Notes: generated from the sequence alone by a model not told the origin. A stretch of 64,000 nt of DNA from Oscarella lobularis (GCF_947507565.1 NC_089183.1:3038001-3102000), one strand, 5' to 3'. Shown: positions 12,801 to 25,300, counted from the first letter of the stretch. Numbers and translations are program-made.

Positions 12801-13193
12801 CCTTTGTCTACTGCAGTTGGGATCTTTCAAAAATTTCTTGAAGGAACTAAACGCTTGGGGCATATACAAGCTGGTTGGTGTCAAATTGGTATTGAATACA
12901 AGTGCATATTGAACCAGTGCAACGAATTTGAGAACCCTTCTACCATGCCCATCACTCATTCAGCCAGATCCTATATGGTTAACCAATTAGCCACAACAAC
13001 TACTTCAAGTGCTAGGTATCGCAACGGAGAGAAAATATTGGAGGCGAAAAACTACCATGACAATTTAGCCATAACGTCGACTCAGGGTGCTATGGCTAAC
13101 AATTACTTAACGTCTACTTTGAGTGGAAGTGCTACGGCAGTACAAACTAATCTTTTCTGGGGATTTTTCTTAATTCTTTTGGTCACATACTGA
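9818..13193 (+). CDS. Ig-FN3 surface protein, likely GPI-anchored
   Basis: Five exons, all phase-1: 9818-9863, 10170-10400, 10465-11025, 11656-11958 and 12211-13193, giving 707 residues. Exon 1 is a signal peptide (MEKFFLFAAMAYLSQG). Exon 2 is an Ig domain (GVYRCRS). Exon 3 holds two more (KLSCHFT..GKYKCIGG; VTLVCHAIG..GTYVCIASN). Exon 4 is an Ig-like domain that lacks the usual second cysteine motif (SGLYIFIV). Exon 5 contains an FN3-like fold, a domain shared with the 4961-7140 protein, a Thr/Ser linker, and ends in LFWGFFLILLVTY directly before the stop. A hydrophobic end with no cytoplasmic residues is the usual form of a GPI signal; a very short tail is the alternative. Intron 11026-11655 is unusually long (630 bp) and holds an inverted repeat. 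Confidence 0.8.
11101..11194. repeat. Inverted repeat inside an intron
   Basis: TCAATCAAAGACCAGT (11101-11116) and its exact reverse complement (11179-11194) bound a 62 bp spacer inside the long intron of the Ig-FN3 gene. It is probably a small foldback element that lengthened this intron. Confidence 0.75.
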
Positions 13194-14910
13194 AATCAGT
13201 GCCTGTCTTGTTTTTTCGTGCTTCGTTTTAGCTATTGGCTTTTACTATTTCTAAAATTTTCATTACGTGTAAGGTTTAGGGTTGGAAAATCAATTCGCCA
13301 ACACATTTTTGTGAGTAGCAGCTAGACATAATATCTGGATTCACATAATTTGGCTCGCACGCCCAAACTCATCCGGTTGACAAAGCAGTACAATGTAACG
13401 TCGCATTGTCTTATTGCAGCGTGCCAATGACCAAAATTCAGCTGAGAGCCACGGTTGTAGATGCAGCGCCGTCCAATTCAAACATTAGGCTCACAAACTG
13501 CGAGTCCGTTTAAGTGCTATGCATAGATTCAGTAGGTCGGTATAAACAGGAGATAATTATATCCCTGGTTGTACTGTACACGTGCATAGGGAACATATGT
13601 CAATTCAGTCAGCCGGGCCTTAATTAATTAACAGCGGTAAGAATGCTCCACAAGAAAGCCAGTATTTTTTCAAGTGCGAAAAGGGTAGTGCAGAAACGGT
13701 CGAAGATCCTTTGCAAAATTTCTTGCAAGGCAGAGGAAGAAACGCACTATGCTTCGATGGATCACGGATACTATCCACGGATACTCTAGTATCCGTGGAT
13801 GGATGGAGAAAACGCGAAGAGCTACCTAGGTAGGGAGACGACTCATCGCTTGCAAATTTATCAGCAGACGCTATCGAGAGGTGCGCCCTTTCCAAGTGGA
13901 CACGTCATCGAAAACGCGTGGAGGTGACACGTACGTATCCTATCGGGCGCTACTCAGAATCATCCGCGCTTACAATCCTTCCGAAGGCTATGCCGGCTTC
14001 CAGTACAGTAACTGTAGGATACGGGAGTCACAGCGGTTGTAGACGCGCCAGCCGCTCGAGTCACGCCGCCTCGCACTAGGTTTCACCATAGATAGAAAAT
14101 AGAGATATCCTCCTTGGGAGATTCCTGACCTAAAAGAACGATTCCGTTTGTGGAAATTTGCGATGATGGTTTCACGTACTCGGTTGAACTGATGATTGTT
14201 CCTTCACCAGCGACGAAGTAGAGCGACGTTGGGGTAAGACATATACGGGTATTCCAAAATCCTAGCAAAGCATCCTGTAACCCGGCAGTTGGCCATGTGC
14301 CATCCGTTCCATCCGTTCCATCCGTTCCATCCAAACGTATTCTAATGCATTCTTCAAGAGATTCAAACTCGGAATCTATACGAGATTGAGTCGTAGTGGT
14401 TCGCTGCTCAATCTCCCTAGGACAGAACACTTTTCTACTACGTCACAGTACATCAAGCAAACGAAAAAAGGCTTAGGACGAGCAAGGCGCACGGAAGGCC
14501 ATCAATGAACAACGAGTTCTAATCGCCGGATTTTTCTACACTGAATTCCGTACGTAACGTCGCAGTTTTCTCTCTCTTCAGGTTCTAGCGCACTCCTTTC
14601 TCTGACTCGATCCCTTGAGATGTCTTCTCTGTACTTTAGTCAAAACATTGGAGACTCTTCGCCGCTTTGTGCGGGCAAAAATTGAGAAGCATGGATATGT
14701 CTTCAAGAACGATCGTAAGTCTCTCACCGTAGTAGAATTACAGATAAAATGTAGATCAACGATAACATGCCCGTCCTAAAAAAATTAGTTCACTAGAGTG
14801 CTGGAATGCACAGCGGCTACTAGTAAATGCACGCGGTAGATCACTAAACTAATGAGGTCGTGATAAATATTTTGTGGTGTGTGCTTCATGATGCAAGCTG
14901 TTGCGCCTAT
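13194..14910. other. Intergenic, with hairpin, 9-bp repeat and a domain relic
   Basis: No intact gene is seen. 13773-13783 and 13790-13800 form a perfect 11-bp-arm hairpin (ATCCACGGATA). A 9-bp unit CCATCCGTT repeats about 3.5 times at 14301-14332. The pentraxin-like fragment at 14083-14332 is listed separately. Confidence 0.55.
14083..14332 (-). pseudogene. Possible pentraxin/LamG-like exon fragment
   Basis: The minus frame reads SLYFVAGEGTIISSTEYVKP followed by SSQISTNGIVLLGQE. The spacing and the final VLLGQE resemble the strand pattern of pentraxin/concanavalin-like lectin domains (..VNGTLVSST..VKPGS.. LVLGQEQD). The frame stops soon after, and upstream it runs into the 9-bp repeat (coding DGT DGT DGT). 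No calcium-site residues or neighbouring exons were found, so this is either a relic or one exon of an unrecognised gene. Confidence 0.35.
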
Positions 14911-17900
14911 CTAATAAGCTTCCTCTTCAAGCTTTTTTCGCAGTCTTTCAACGTCGTCTTCAGTAATGAGCCTTCGTTTATCCTCGTAGGCGTCAATCCA
15001 TTCTTGTGGAGTATCGTCAATCATGGGGTCATCAAAGATGGAATTTCTCAGATATATGAGAGCCCTCCTGCAATTGACCCATGCTTCTTTTATCTCTGGA
15101 CGCGGATGTGCAAAACTTGGATTGCTAGGAAATGGCAACCAGTCTGGATGTTCTTCTTTCAAGAAATCATCGAGATTGTTCCATCTCCTGTCACCCCGAA
15201 AAAGAGGACGTGACCGAACTTCTGGATCAAGACACATTGTAAAATCAACGTAGGTTCTTCCTCCTCTAGTCGTACCCCGTCGATTAAATGATGGAAACAC
15301 GTGGAATCTGTCTGACACTGTATGATTACCTGTGTGGTCACTTTCTCCTTCACATTTAACACCACAAAATGGACAGCAGTGAGGACAACCTCTGAGCTGG
15401 GTCAGCCACAGATGGCGTTTTTGATCAGCCAGGGTTCTTGGCATTTTCTCTGACTTCAGTAACAGAACAACCTCTTTTCGTATCTTCTCTAGCTCTTGAC
15501 TTAGCGTTGGACAAAAAACTTCAGCTCTACCAATATCGTAGTCAGGCAACTCCGGAAAAATACGTAGACAAATTTCACTTATGTCAGAAGACTGTTTTAG
15601 CCATTTCTGAAAGTCTGAAAGTTTGACTGCATGTTTTGGACTTTCCGGGCTTTTCCACCATTCCCTTTGAGTGACTTTCGTTTGCCAACTATGGCACGCT
15701 TGAACTAATTGAGCGTATACTTTTTCGACTTCCATAACGAGCTTCTTTCCCTCAACTGTTTCAACTTGAGCTCGCTCTGCCTTAAAGCTATTGGAGTACA
15801 TAGTGTACACAAACCTGTTAGCGTCCATGCAGTACATAACAACATTTTCAAAATTTCTTTGTCCAAAACTTTCATCGTAGGCGCGGTAAGCAGCGGCTTT
15901 GTGGTGTCCAAAATTTCGTTTTACAAACTCTTTAAGCTTTACCTTCATATCATCCAGTTTTGCCTCAATGAAAAGATTAATCCCTCTCTTGTATAGTTTT
16001 GCCAAGGCTTTAGCTTTATCCAGGCTAGTTTTATCCTTGGAGATCACAGCAAGAAAATAACGACGTTGGTCTTTTTTCTCTTCAAGCAATTTCATTTTTG
16101 CTCTTTCTTCGTTTCTCCTCTGGTGAGCAAGCAAAGAATCAACGGATTCGTTTACCAAAGTAATAACAAAGTCGGCCATAAACTGAGTAGTTAAAAATTT
16201 AAATCCTTTTGAGCTAAAAGTTAATTCTGCTTTTTCAGTTACTAACACAGCGTCGTCAATCGTCGCTTTTACGAGTTTGTGGCCGAAAGGTTGCGGGTTG
16301 GGTCCAGTCAAAGAAACGACAAGATTCCTAACAGTACTTTTAACTTCAAATTTAATGTTTTCAAGGTTGCCGTGGACAAAGTCTTCAGGTTCGGCGAAAA
16401 AAGACACCATCCTTGCTAAAAATCTGTTTTGTTTCTTTTCTGCAGATTCCTTAGAAGCATTCACGTATTTAGTCCAGTGCTGATCTTCAGAAAACAAACC
16501 GCTTTGTTTGGAAAACAGTGGCATGGTAACAAAGCTGAATCTTCCTCCGACTTTGTACTTTGTGCTTGCTGCTACTTGAGCAAAAAGTCTATAGACTTCT
16601 GCTCTTGTCTCATCCACTGACTTTTTAGCTCCGAGTCGGGCCATTGGTTTTGGTTCAAACTCTTCCCACTTCTTCTTAAACAAAGCTTCCGCTTCTTCCG
16701 TTGATATTCCTCGTTGAAATTGTGTACTTTTGAGGAGTTCTTCCGTCCTTTCCAAAAAGAATCTCGACGTAAGGGTTAAATGAAGCTCTTGCTTTCGCTG
16801 GTCCTCTTTCATCTTCCACTTTTCTCTCTGGAAATCATACTCGTGCCTTACGGGAACACTCAGCGAACTTTTGAATGAGGCTTTGAACTCTTGATACTGC
16901 TTTCCCGTTGTCATTTCATCAAACTCGTGTTGCAGACCCTTAATAGCGGAGTCCATGATTGCTTCCAGTTCTTGATTGAAATGTCTGCCTACACGATTAA
17001 TTACATCTTCACTTTCTGCTGTGTTTAATTCCTTAAGAAACTTTTCAAAAGAGAACCTGGCAAGCATCTTGAAGCCTTTGCTCTCATCATTAAGCTCTTT
17101 CTTAACAACCTCATTTGCAATGTCACCGAGTTCTTGTCTCAGACAAATTTCTTGAACAGTCTTGCAGTAAAGAAGAGAGTGACCAAACACCGTTACTGTT
17201 CTCCATACGTAACTAGCATGTGTATACCAGTCGGAAAGTGGACGAGAGGTGCTGCCGTTTTTGAGTGCTGTGTCGTACAGGCTTCCTTTCTCCAGCAGTT
17301 GAATGATTTTCTTGCGAAGTCGAAACGTCTCGCGAGAGAATTTCAGTGAAGGTATCTCTATCGATCTAGTGCCACAAGTAGTTTCTGAAAATGCTGAATG
17401 AAGTAAAAATAGCGAATCGCTTCCAATCTCAATTAGATCGTAAACGTCTTTTGACGACGTGCTGACCGCCTTCTGTATGGCTTCCTGCATCTTCAAGAGA
17501 GCCGTTTGATGGACTGTTACATTTCTACATTCCCTTTGATCTCGAAGAACAAACGCGACGTTTGGTTTAATTTTTGCAACTTTGAGCGTGTCCATAGCGT
17601 ACAGACAGACTTGAAGTAGGTCATTCAGTTCGGACGAAATTTCGCCTTTATGATTGATTATCACGAGGTCGGAGCATGCTAAGGCGAGAAGAGTAATTTG
17701 TCCGTCAAAGACTCGTCCACCTCCTTCGATAGAAAGACCTTCGGAATCCAATACTAGTAGGCTTTTGTTTGTAGACAATTTCAAATACGACGCAAAGAGT
17801 CCTTTGGTGCACTTGCCAGCTGCGGTGGAAAATCCACAACCAAACAAAGAATTAAGTAGAGTGGATTTCCCCGAGCTTTGTTCTCCGATGACAGAAACAA

Positions 17901-20900
17901 CAAACAAGTCTTTTTCTTCTTTTGAGCTCTCTTGGCGGTCAATCTCGCTGAGAATATCTCTCATGAATTGACCTGCCATTTGCAGAGGCTGGCCTTGCAA
18001 AAGCTGCATTGCAAATCCCTGCTTTAGATAGTCCAAATATGCCTTTATTACATTCGCTGGAGCTAACGCGCAACCCGACGTCAACTGGTTTGACTTGTTC
18101 TTTACTTTCAGATTGTATAGATGCATTATTTCTGACCAGAAACTGTCAACAGAAGCGTCGATCTCATCAATAGCAGAACTGTTCTGTCGATACTCTTCTT
18201 CTGCTTGCAATTTTCGATCTGCTTCTCTAGATGTCTGCTTCCACCTCAGCTGATTTATTTCATCATGAAGCATTTGGCGTTTTTTGTAAAGACTGCCGAA
18301 GTGCCTAGATTTCCATTTTTCCAAATAGTACTGGAACTCGGCAAAGTCTTTCGCGTCTTTTCTTTTTATCAAGTTGGCAAACAATTTCAGCGGCTCAGCG
18401 ACATCAGCACTTTGAATTCTTTTCATTTTAAGTCGCTTTCTCTCCTCTTTGCATTCCCTAATATCAATTTCATGTTTTGGTTTGTTCTCCAAAAACCTTT
18501 CCATAATTTCTTTTTCAGCGACGTGAGTTTCAGCAATTTTTCTTTTTATTGTTGTAATAGGAAACAGTTTGCTAAAGAGGCATTTCTTTTTTTCGTACGT
18601 GTTTTCAAGCGCCCTAAAAAGCGCTTCTCCAAGACTTGTTCTTAAACGTAGAGGAGGCGGAGTAAGACGATGATGCTTGGTATGATAGAGCTCAGCCAAA
18701 TAGTCAGACGGAGGACATCTTAGCTTTCCCGCTCGCAGTTCTTTCTCTTGAGGTGCATTAAAAAATTTCCCAAGTCTTCCTGTAACAGTCATGATGACGC
18801 TGTCCAATCGAGATCCTCTCTGCAATTTCAAGTTCCTGACGAGAATTGAAAGTACTTCTCTTCCTGAAGGAAATGCTTTACGAAATTCGGCTTCCGCTTC
18901 TACACGTAACTTTTCATCTTCTGTGTCACGTAGAAGAACGACAAGAACAGCAGGTGTTGATCTCAGCTGCTCCTCCAGAATATATCTGACTGCGCTGGAC
19001 TTTCGCGACTTGAGATCTTTAACGTCATCTTCGGAAACGTGCAGAAGAATTAGATACGAGACTGAAGCTAAAGTCGCAACGACGTCGGCAAAGTTTGAAT
19101 CTGCGCTCCACCCATGAATGTCAGCGTAGTTAAAATCTCCTTTTCCTTCTTTCTCAAGTATTAGATCGATGGAAGGAGTGTGGGTTGGACCGTCGTCATC
19201 GTCTAAGAAATCTGTGTAAATGGACGACGACAGCTTTGCAATCAGTTCTTTGAGAAGAAACGTTTTGCCTAATCCTACAGTGTTATAAGTGCCACACGAC
19301 ATAACCAAGGGACTCGAGGAGCCTGGCAATACCGAGCCCAAGGCACCAAAGTTAGCGATGCACGTTGACTGTTGAGTTGCTTGCTTCATGACATAGCAGA
19401 GAGGCAGAGGATACCCAATGCTGTCGAGAGATTTCATTACAAATCGTTTTGTGTCGTCGGGAACAGTTTCAAGCAAAGCAATGGCAACATCTTTGGCCAT
19501 TAATTTTAAATCGAAAACCATTTCTGGTACATCGCTGCCACTAGGCATGTCAAGGTATTTCAAGAAAAGTTCTGTAAATGTGCTCAGATATTCTCGACGT
19601 ATAAGCATATCAAATAGAAATGGTAGCAAAGATGCTATCAGTCCTAGGCCTTTGTCCTTGTTGTCTTTAACGGCTTTCTGAAGTCTTTCTTCTGTATATC
19701 GTCCAATGACAACATATCCTTCAAAAAACTCTTCGTTTTCATCGTCAAGTAAATTCTCAAGATTCACAACAGCAAGTGATTGGATGGCACTCGGCGGGAG
19801 ACGTTTTCCTACCATAAAGGAGTAAAACGCTTCCTTTGACGCCGTATCGCCTTCCAGTTGCTTCCAATGTTCTACAGGAGAACGCAAATCAGGTTTCGCT
19901 CTAGTTGAGTAAAATTCTTTCTTTAAAACTTCATAGACAAAGAAACGTTACCAAGCATGCTCATTCTAGTCTTCTAGTCTACTTTGCAAGGTTCTTACCT
20001 TCTGCCTCAGATTTAGAGTCCGGCTGGTTTTCTTCAAGAGCAATAGTTAATTTGTCCCGAGGAGAAGAAGGGAAAAGATTTTGATACGCGTGATTTTTGC
20101 GTTTGTCTGTTTTGTGAACAAACTGTGCACAATCTCCACAGTAGTACTGGTGAACTGTACATTCAGTGCAAACAAACTCTGCGTTCTTTTTCCTTTCCCT
20201 TAGATCGCACAGTTGGCAAAGGCGTTCATCGTCGTTTCGATGCCTCTTTGTATCGTCACCCGGTAGCAAACTATCTTTGATTCCGTGGCTCTCTTGTTGC
20301 CTTACTGTGGGCAAAACCATGGCGACAGGCTTTGCTCCTTTAGCTGCTGCTCCTGGCAAGCACTTTCTACTAAATACAGATACTGATACATAAGGGAAGT
20401 CGCCAAAACTAATCTTGGCCAACTTATCTACGTCAATCAAAAATTTGAGAGGCTCGGCATTCTGCCCAAGATAAACTAGCATATTGATAAAGCCTTGACC
20501 AGGAATGAGTATTATTAACGTAACAGAGCCTTCAGTGACGCCAATTTCCAAATCAGATTCCTTCAAATCCATGATTCTGCGTAGGTGTGCTTTAATTGTT
20601 TCGTGGTCAGTTTCAAAGCTTGCAGAATTTCTATCCGGAAACAGTATTCTGATTTTCGGTTTAGTGTCAATTGAAAAAATCTGCTGTTTTCTTATTAGTT
20701 CAGTAGGAAATATGACATCGAGTTCAAATCTTTTTCCCGAATACGCATTTTCCAGGTAGTGCAGTACAACTGCTCTGAGCGTAGCTTCATGTAACGTGAA
20801 CGCATCCCTCAAATACCTAACAACTTCAACAACAATTACTTCACGGCGGGCTTGACGGGATTCGTCGACGCCTTCTGGGAAATTCGTTCGGCTCGAGAGC

Positions 20901-21361
20901 GTCGGTGCTCGCGGAAGGGTTCCAGGCGGAGGGAAACGCCGAATGTGAGGAAGTGGCGGCAAAGCTGTTGCAGACGAACTAAGCGTAGTCTGACGCCGGT
21001 CGCTTCCGCCGGCGTCTGTGCCAAAGCCTTCGGTGTTTCGCCGGCGTCTAGTAGGGGGCGTGTCTCGTCTCTCCAGAAGCTGGCGCCGGACATCGCCGCC
21101 GCCGTCTACAGTGCCTAGTACAGTCCAGAAGTTATCAAAACTCGGACGAGGTTTCTTTCTAAGGATTCGGAGAAGAGCGCGAGCCACTTCGTCGTTTGCT
21201 GCCTTTTCTCTGCGTAGGCTGTCGAGTTCATCGTACTGATCATACGTTAGTAAACGCTTGGAGAGAAGACAATCCAGAAGACGGCCTCCTATCACGCCGG
21301 CCAGAAGGGGTACGGCGTTCTGCCAGACAGGAATGAGACTATCCCAGTTGGGATCTGCCAT
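14911..21361 (-). CDS. CARD-zinc finger-VLIG giant GTPase (single two-exon gene)
   Basis: Two exons, 21361-19999 and 19928-14911, join in phase 1 across a 70-bp intron with a strong GTAAGA donor, giving about 2126 residues. Residues ~10-95 are a CARD (GGRLLDCLLSKRLLTYDQY..ARALLRIL). A Pro/Arg/Ser linker follows, then a ~150-residue folded region (DLEIGVTEGSVTLIILIPG), then a B-box-like zinc module (CQLC..CTEC..CGDC..H..H). Exon 2 starts with a degenerate first nucleotide site (TVGLGKTFLLKEL). It then has a canonical VLIG/GBP-like G domain: GEQSSGKSTLLNSLFG (P-loop), LDSEGL (G3) and FVLRDQRE (RD-type G4). Long helical regions and a C-terminal Cys/His cluster (CPHCCPFCGVKC) typical of the VLIG/GVINP family complete it. 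Likely cytoplasmic. VLIGs are interferon-inducible in vertebrates; the CARD suggests assembly with other death-fold proteins. RT-PCR across the intron would settle the fusion. Confidence 0.85.
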
Positions 21362-21816
21362 TGAGAACTGCGCACGCAGAGACTAACCTAATTTACGGTC
21401 AATTTATGAGCTCGTGGGCCTCGTGGGCAGTGGCGGATGGAGGAGAAGGGGTGGCGCGCTAAAACACAACTCTTCAACGAAAACTTTTAGTTTCTGGCGT
21501 TTTTCGTACTGTACTGTATGCCTTTCCTTTCACTTGGAGAAGATCATCATCCAGGGTCCAGCAGTAGGTTGATTGATGTGCTTGAGAGTAAAATTGAAAT
21601 ACATTGCTAATAAACTGTGGAGATTAAGGTAGCCCAGGCTATATCGCCTTGGCAGCCTAATATGCAATAAAAATTGGCCACTTTCAGTGCCAAAAAATTT
21701 TTGCCCAAACGATTCCTTGGAATTGCTAAAACGTATACATCACTTTTATTGAATAAGATGCTGAGAGACAAAGAAAAAAAACAAAAAAAGAGACGGCAAC
21801 ACAATAAAGAACGTCC
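21362..21816. other. Intergenic region between VLIG start and myotrophin end
   Basis: It holds the VLIG promoter and the myotrophin 3' untranslated region. AATAAA on the minus strand is not obvious. An A-rich run lies at 21776-21789. No gene seen. Confidence 0.5.
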
Positions 21817-22326
21817 TCACTTCAACGCCTCCCGCACTTCGTCCGTCTCCGCACAATCAATATACGAATCACCGCTTGGCGCCTTTCCGTCCTTCTTTGC
21901 TCCCTAAACAACAACAAAAAATCATTAAACATCCTGACGTCATAAAAGCGTTTGCATACAAGTTTAATCAAAAGCTTGACACAGTCAGCGTGCCCCTCAT
22001 AGATAGCCGACAAGAGAGGAGTTATACCGTGTTTATCAGGAACCTACAATCGAATTTAAATTTTTTCAATAAAAGGGCCCCTCCCCCACTCGCTTACGTT
22101 CACATTCGCTCCTTTCTCCGCCAAATAACTAATAACGTCCGCTTGGCCGTAGTCAGCGGCGAAATGAATAGCCATGCGACCGTTGAGAAGCTCCTTATTG
22201 AGATCGTTCTAGAAAAAAATGCCTCGCGCTTCGATTTAGCGTCTCGATTCCACCGACCTTAGGCGCGAGCGCCTTCACACGATCCATCTCCCCGTTCTTG
22301 ATCGCCCAGACGAAGTCGTTAGCCAT
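21817..22326 (-). CDS. MTPN: Myotrophin (V-1), ankyrin-repeat protein
   Basis: Four phase-0 exons, 22326-22258, 22208-22098, 22043-21960 and 21903-21817, give 116 residues, the usual family length (~118). The start [20 protein letters not shown] matches the conserved myotrophin N-terminus. Ankyrin repeats follow: [20 protein letters not shown] with EKGANVN, and [20 protein letters not shown], then a degenerate third ending DEVREALK. Known family role: binds actin capping protein (CapZ) and blocks barbed-end capping, in the cytosol. Introns are 49-56 bp. The gene is divergent from the IlvD gene, with only 69 bp between the two start codons. Confidence 0.93.
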
Positions 22327-22395
22327 AGAAACAACGCGACGAAAGCAAAGAAAGAAAAGTGTCGAGGTTTCGAGAGTTCCCGTAGGTGAGTTCGC
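22327..22395. promoter_or_regulatory. Putative bidirectional promoter, MTPN/IlvD
   Basis: Only 69 bp separate the divergent start codons of myotrophin and the IlvD-type dehydratase. Both 5' untranslated regions and any core promoter must fit here or overlap the first exons. No TATA box is visible. The stretch contains AAGAAAGAAAAG and GGTTTCGAGAG. Confidence 0.6.
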
Positions 22396-25300
22396 ATGGT
22401 GGAACCGGTTTCGAAACGCTTTCGCCTCTCCACGCTCAAGGTGACGCCTTTCTCGCGACGATTTTCTGTTTCCTGAGCTACGTTTCTCGCCAGGCGCGTA
22501 GCCACATACTAACCGGGGACCCCAATGAGGAATCACACTGGGTCAAACGGGTGCGAAAGCGTTCGCCTTTCGATTTTCGTTCGCGCGAAGGCAATTTCTC
22601 CACTAGGCGGGCGCTCGCGCGCACTTGAGAGCTGCCGGATTCGAAGACGACGATTTCAAGAAGCCAATCGTAACCGTAGCGTGTCCCTATAGCAACGCAT
22701 TGCCGTGCAACAACAAATTTCGGTACAGAAAACAGCAGTGAGTTTATTCGCACGCATTTCTAAGGCTTCTTCAGGCTTCTCGGCGACTTGGTAGTGGAAG
22801 AGATCGAAAAAAGAGGAGGTAAATATTTTTGACGTCAGAATACGTAGACTTGCTCAATGTATTTTAATTTAAAATGATCGTCTCTATAGAGAGGAGTTTC
22901 AGAATACGTAGACTTGGCTCAATGTATTTTAATTTTATATATTTTTTTAAAACGAGTGTCTCTATGGAGAGGAATTTTATGGTCTCTGTTTTTAGGAAAA
23001 GCGTTTCTCTGTCAGACGCCTGTTGTGAGCGATGGAGAGACAATGGTATTAAAAATGAGAAGGCCACGTATGTTGTCTCTATGAAGAACGTCTAGGGCTT
23101 CGGTGGAATGAGATACTCGCTCATCTCTCGCGACTGGATAGCCGATTGCGTGGAAATCATGCACGAAGCCTATTCAGCAGTAAGTTAAAAAAGTACTCCA
23201 AATATGAGGAATTTTATTACTGGTCTTGATTTTAGGACGCTGTGCTGTCTCTAGGAGCTTGTGACAAGACAGGTATCCCATACCAGGAGATCACAATCAC
23301 TAGTTCATTAATTAAAATATTTATCTAGTTCCTGGAGTTGTCATGCCATTGGCTCGTCTAAACGCCGTACGTCAAACCAGCTCTCCTTCCACACTATGAA
23401 ACTCTTTTTCTTTTCAGATTGGTCTCTTTCTTTACGGTGGCACCATTCTTCCCGGTCACTGCGAAGGCTACGACAAGGGCCTCGACGGCGGAAGCGTCAA
23501 AGAGGTAAAAAGTACACTTCCTTACGCTCGATCATAGACTCAACGTCTCCCACTAGGCTATAGGAAAATTCGGCAGAGGAATCATAGACATAGAAGAACT
23601 GCATCGCGTTGAACGATGCGCTCTGCCCGGCTCCGGCTCCTGTGGTACGAGACCCCTACACCTCAGCATAGTATAGGACTCCCAAGCGCGTTTTCTTCTC
23701 AAGGGGGAATGTTTACTGCGAATACCATGTCATCAGTGATGGCAGCATTGGGAATAGCAATACCAGGTTCAGTTAGTATAAGTGACGCCTCTTTTCTATT
23801 CCAATGGGCCCCTTGTTTCGTAGAGACTGCTTCTGCTCCTGCTGTAGATAGAGCGAATAAGGTAGTAAGGGCTTTATCTGGGAAGTAAGATCGCGAGTTT
23901 TTTTTATAGGTGACGGATACGAAGAGGGAGCACTGCAAACTCGTCGTCGATGCTCTTTTCAATTTGATGGAGAGCAAGATCTCAGCTCGAGACATCCTGA
24001 CTAGAAAAGTATAGCCATAAATCATATATCTATATGTGATTTGCACGGACGCCTTGCGAATTCTTCCTCCTAGGCTTTTGAAAATGCTGTCACTGTTGTC
24101 TACGCCGTTGGCGGATCGACCAACTCCGTTCTACATCTTTTGGCTTTAGCTAGAGAGTAGGATTTGACTTAGCGGTCTCTCCCCCCTCAAAGCGAGATCT
24201 CTCTAGGGCTGAGGTCGAGCTTGACATAAACGATTTCAATAAAATCGGCGAACGCGTGCCGCTCATCGCCAATTTGTCGCCGCACGGAAAATACCACGTG
24301 GCCGATCTCCACGAAGTGGGAGGCATACCAGTGAGAGTTCCCCCCTTAGACAGAAGAGAGTCATAGTCACCTCCCATTTAAGATCGTTCTCAAAGAGCTT
24401 CTCGATAACGGTTTTCTCCACGGCGATTGTCTCACGGTGACTGGACGCACGATGGCCGAGAATTTGGCCAATACGCCGTCACTTTCTCAACTCAAGCAGG
24501 TAAGAGTAGACTCAAGGAAGAAAGGACTTGTCTATCTTTTTTTCAGGATGTTATTTTTCCTCTGTCGTCTCCCGTTGCTCCAGCGGGTCATCACATCAGC
24601 ATTATAAGGGTTTGTTTAGTCGTATGTCTCTGCTGACGTTTGGTTATTTTTCCCTATGTAAGGGCAATCTCGCTCCTGGAAGTGCCGTGCTCAAACTGAG
24701 TGGAAAACAGTTCGACAAGCCGTTCACTGGACCAGTAACTCCACTCCTATCACTCTCACGTTTCTCTCGTTTTAGTTTATCTTTATCAGGCTGTCGTCTT
24801 TGACGACGAAAACGAAGCATTCAAAGCCATCATGAACGGAAAGGTAACACCTAGATTCCACCACGAAGAACGCCCAACTCTTCCTCCAGTCACGTCTCCA
24901 TTCCGCTTGCTCTCTAGATCAAACACGGCGATGCGGTAGTCATTCGTTACGTAGGCCCAAAGGGCAGGTAGACACTCTCCCTCTCTCTCCATTCCTTCCG
25001 TCCACGGGCTGCTCCTTTTTCTAGTCCCGGTATGCCGGAGATGTTGAGCCCCGGTGCCGCTCTAGTTGGCGCCGGCATGGGAAAAACCGTTCCGCTTATC
25101 ACAGACGGACGATTCAGTGGCGCATCTCACGGTATAGTATAGAAATTTCGAGTCTCTCCTCCCCTTCGATGTCTCCAAACGCCTTTAATAATAATCATAG
25201 ACACCCTCCATCTATAGGAATTATGATTGGACATGTGACTCCTGAGGCTCAAGACGGCGGTCCCATTGCCGTCATAAACAGCGGCGATACGATTAAAATT

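Noticed and set aside
19979-19998. Stop codon near 19979 as the end of a separate CARD gene
   Set aside because: A strong splice donor lies just before it, and splicing keeps the frame into the VLIG exon, so the stop is most likely intronic.
23767-23823. Continuous coding through this stretch of the IlvD gene
   Set aside because: The frame is open, but the sequence has a donor and acceptor. Removing it restores the family-like [15 protein letters not shown].
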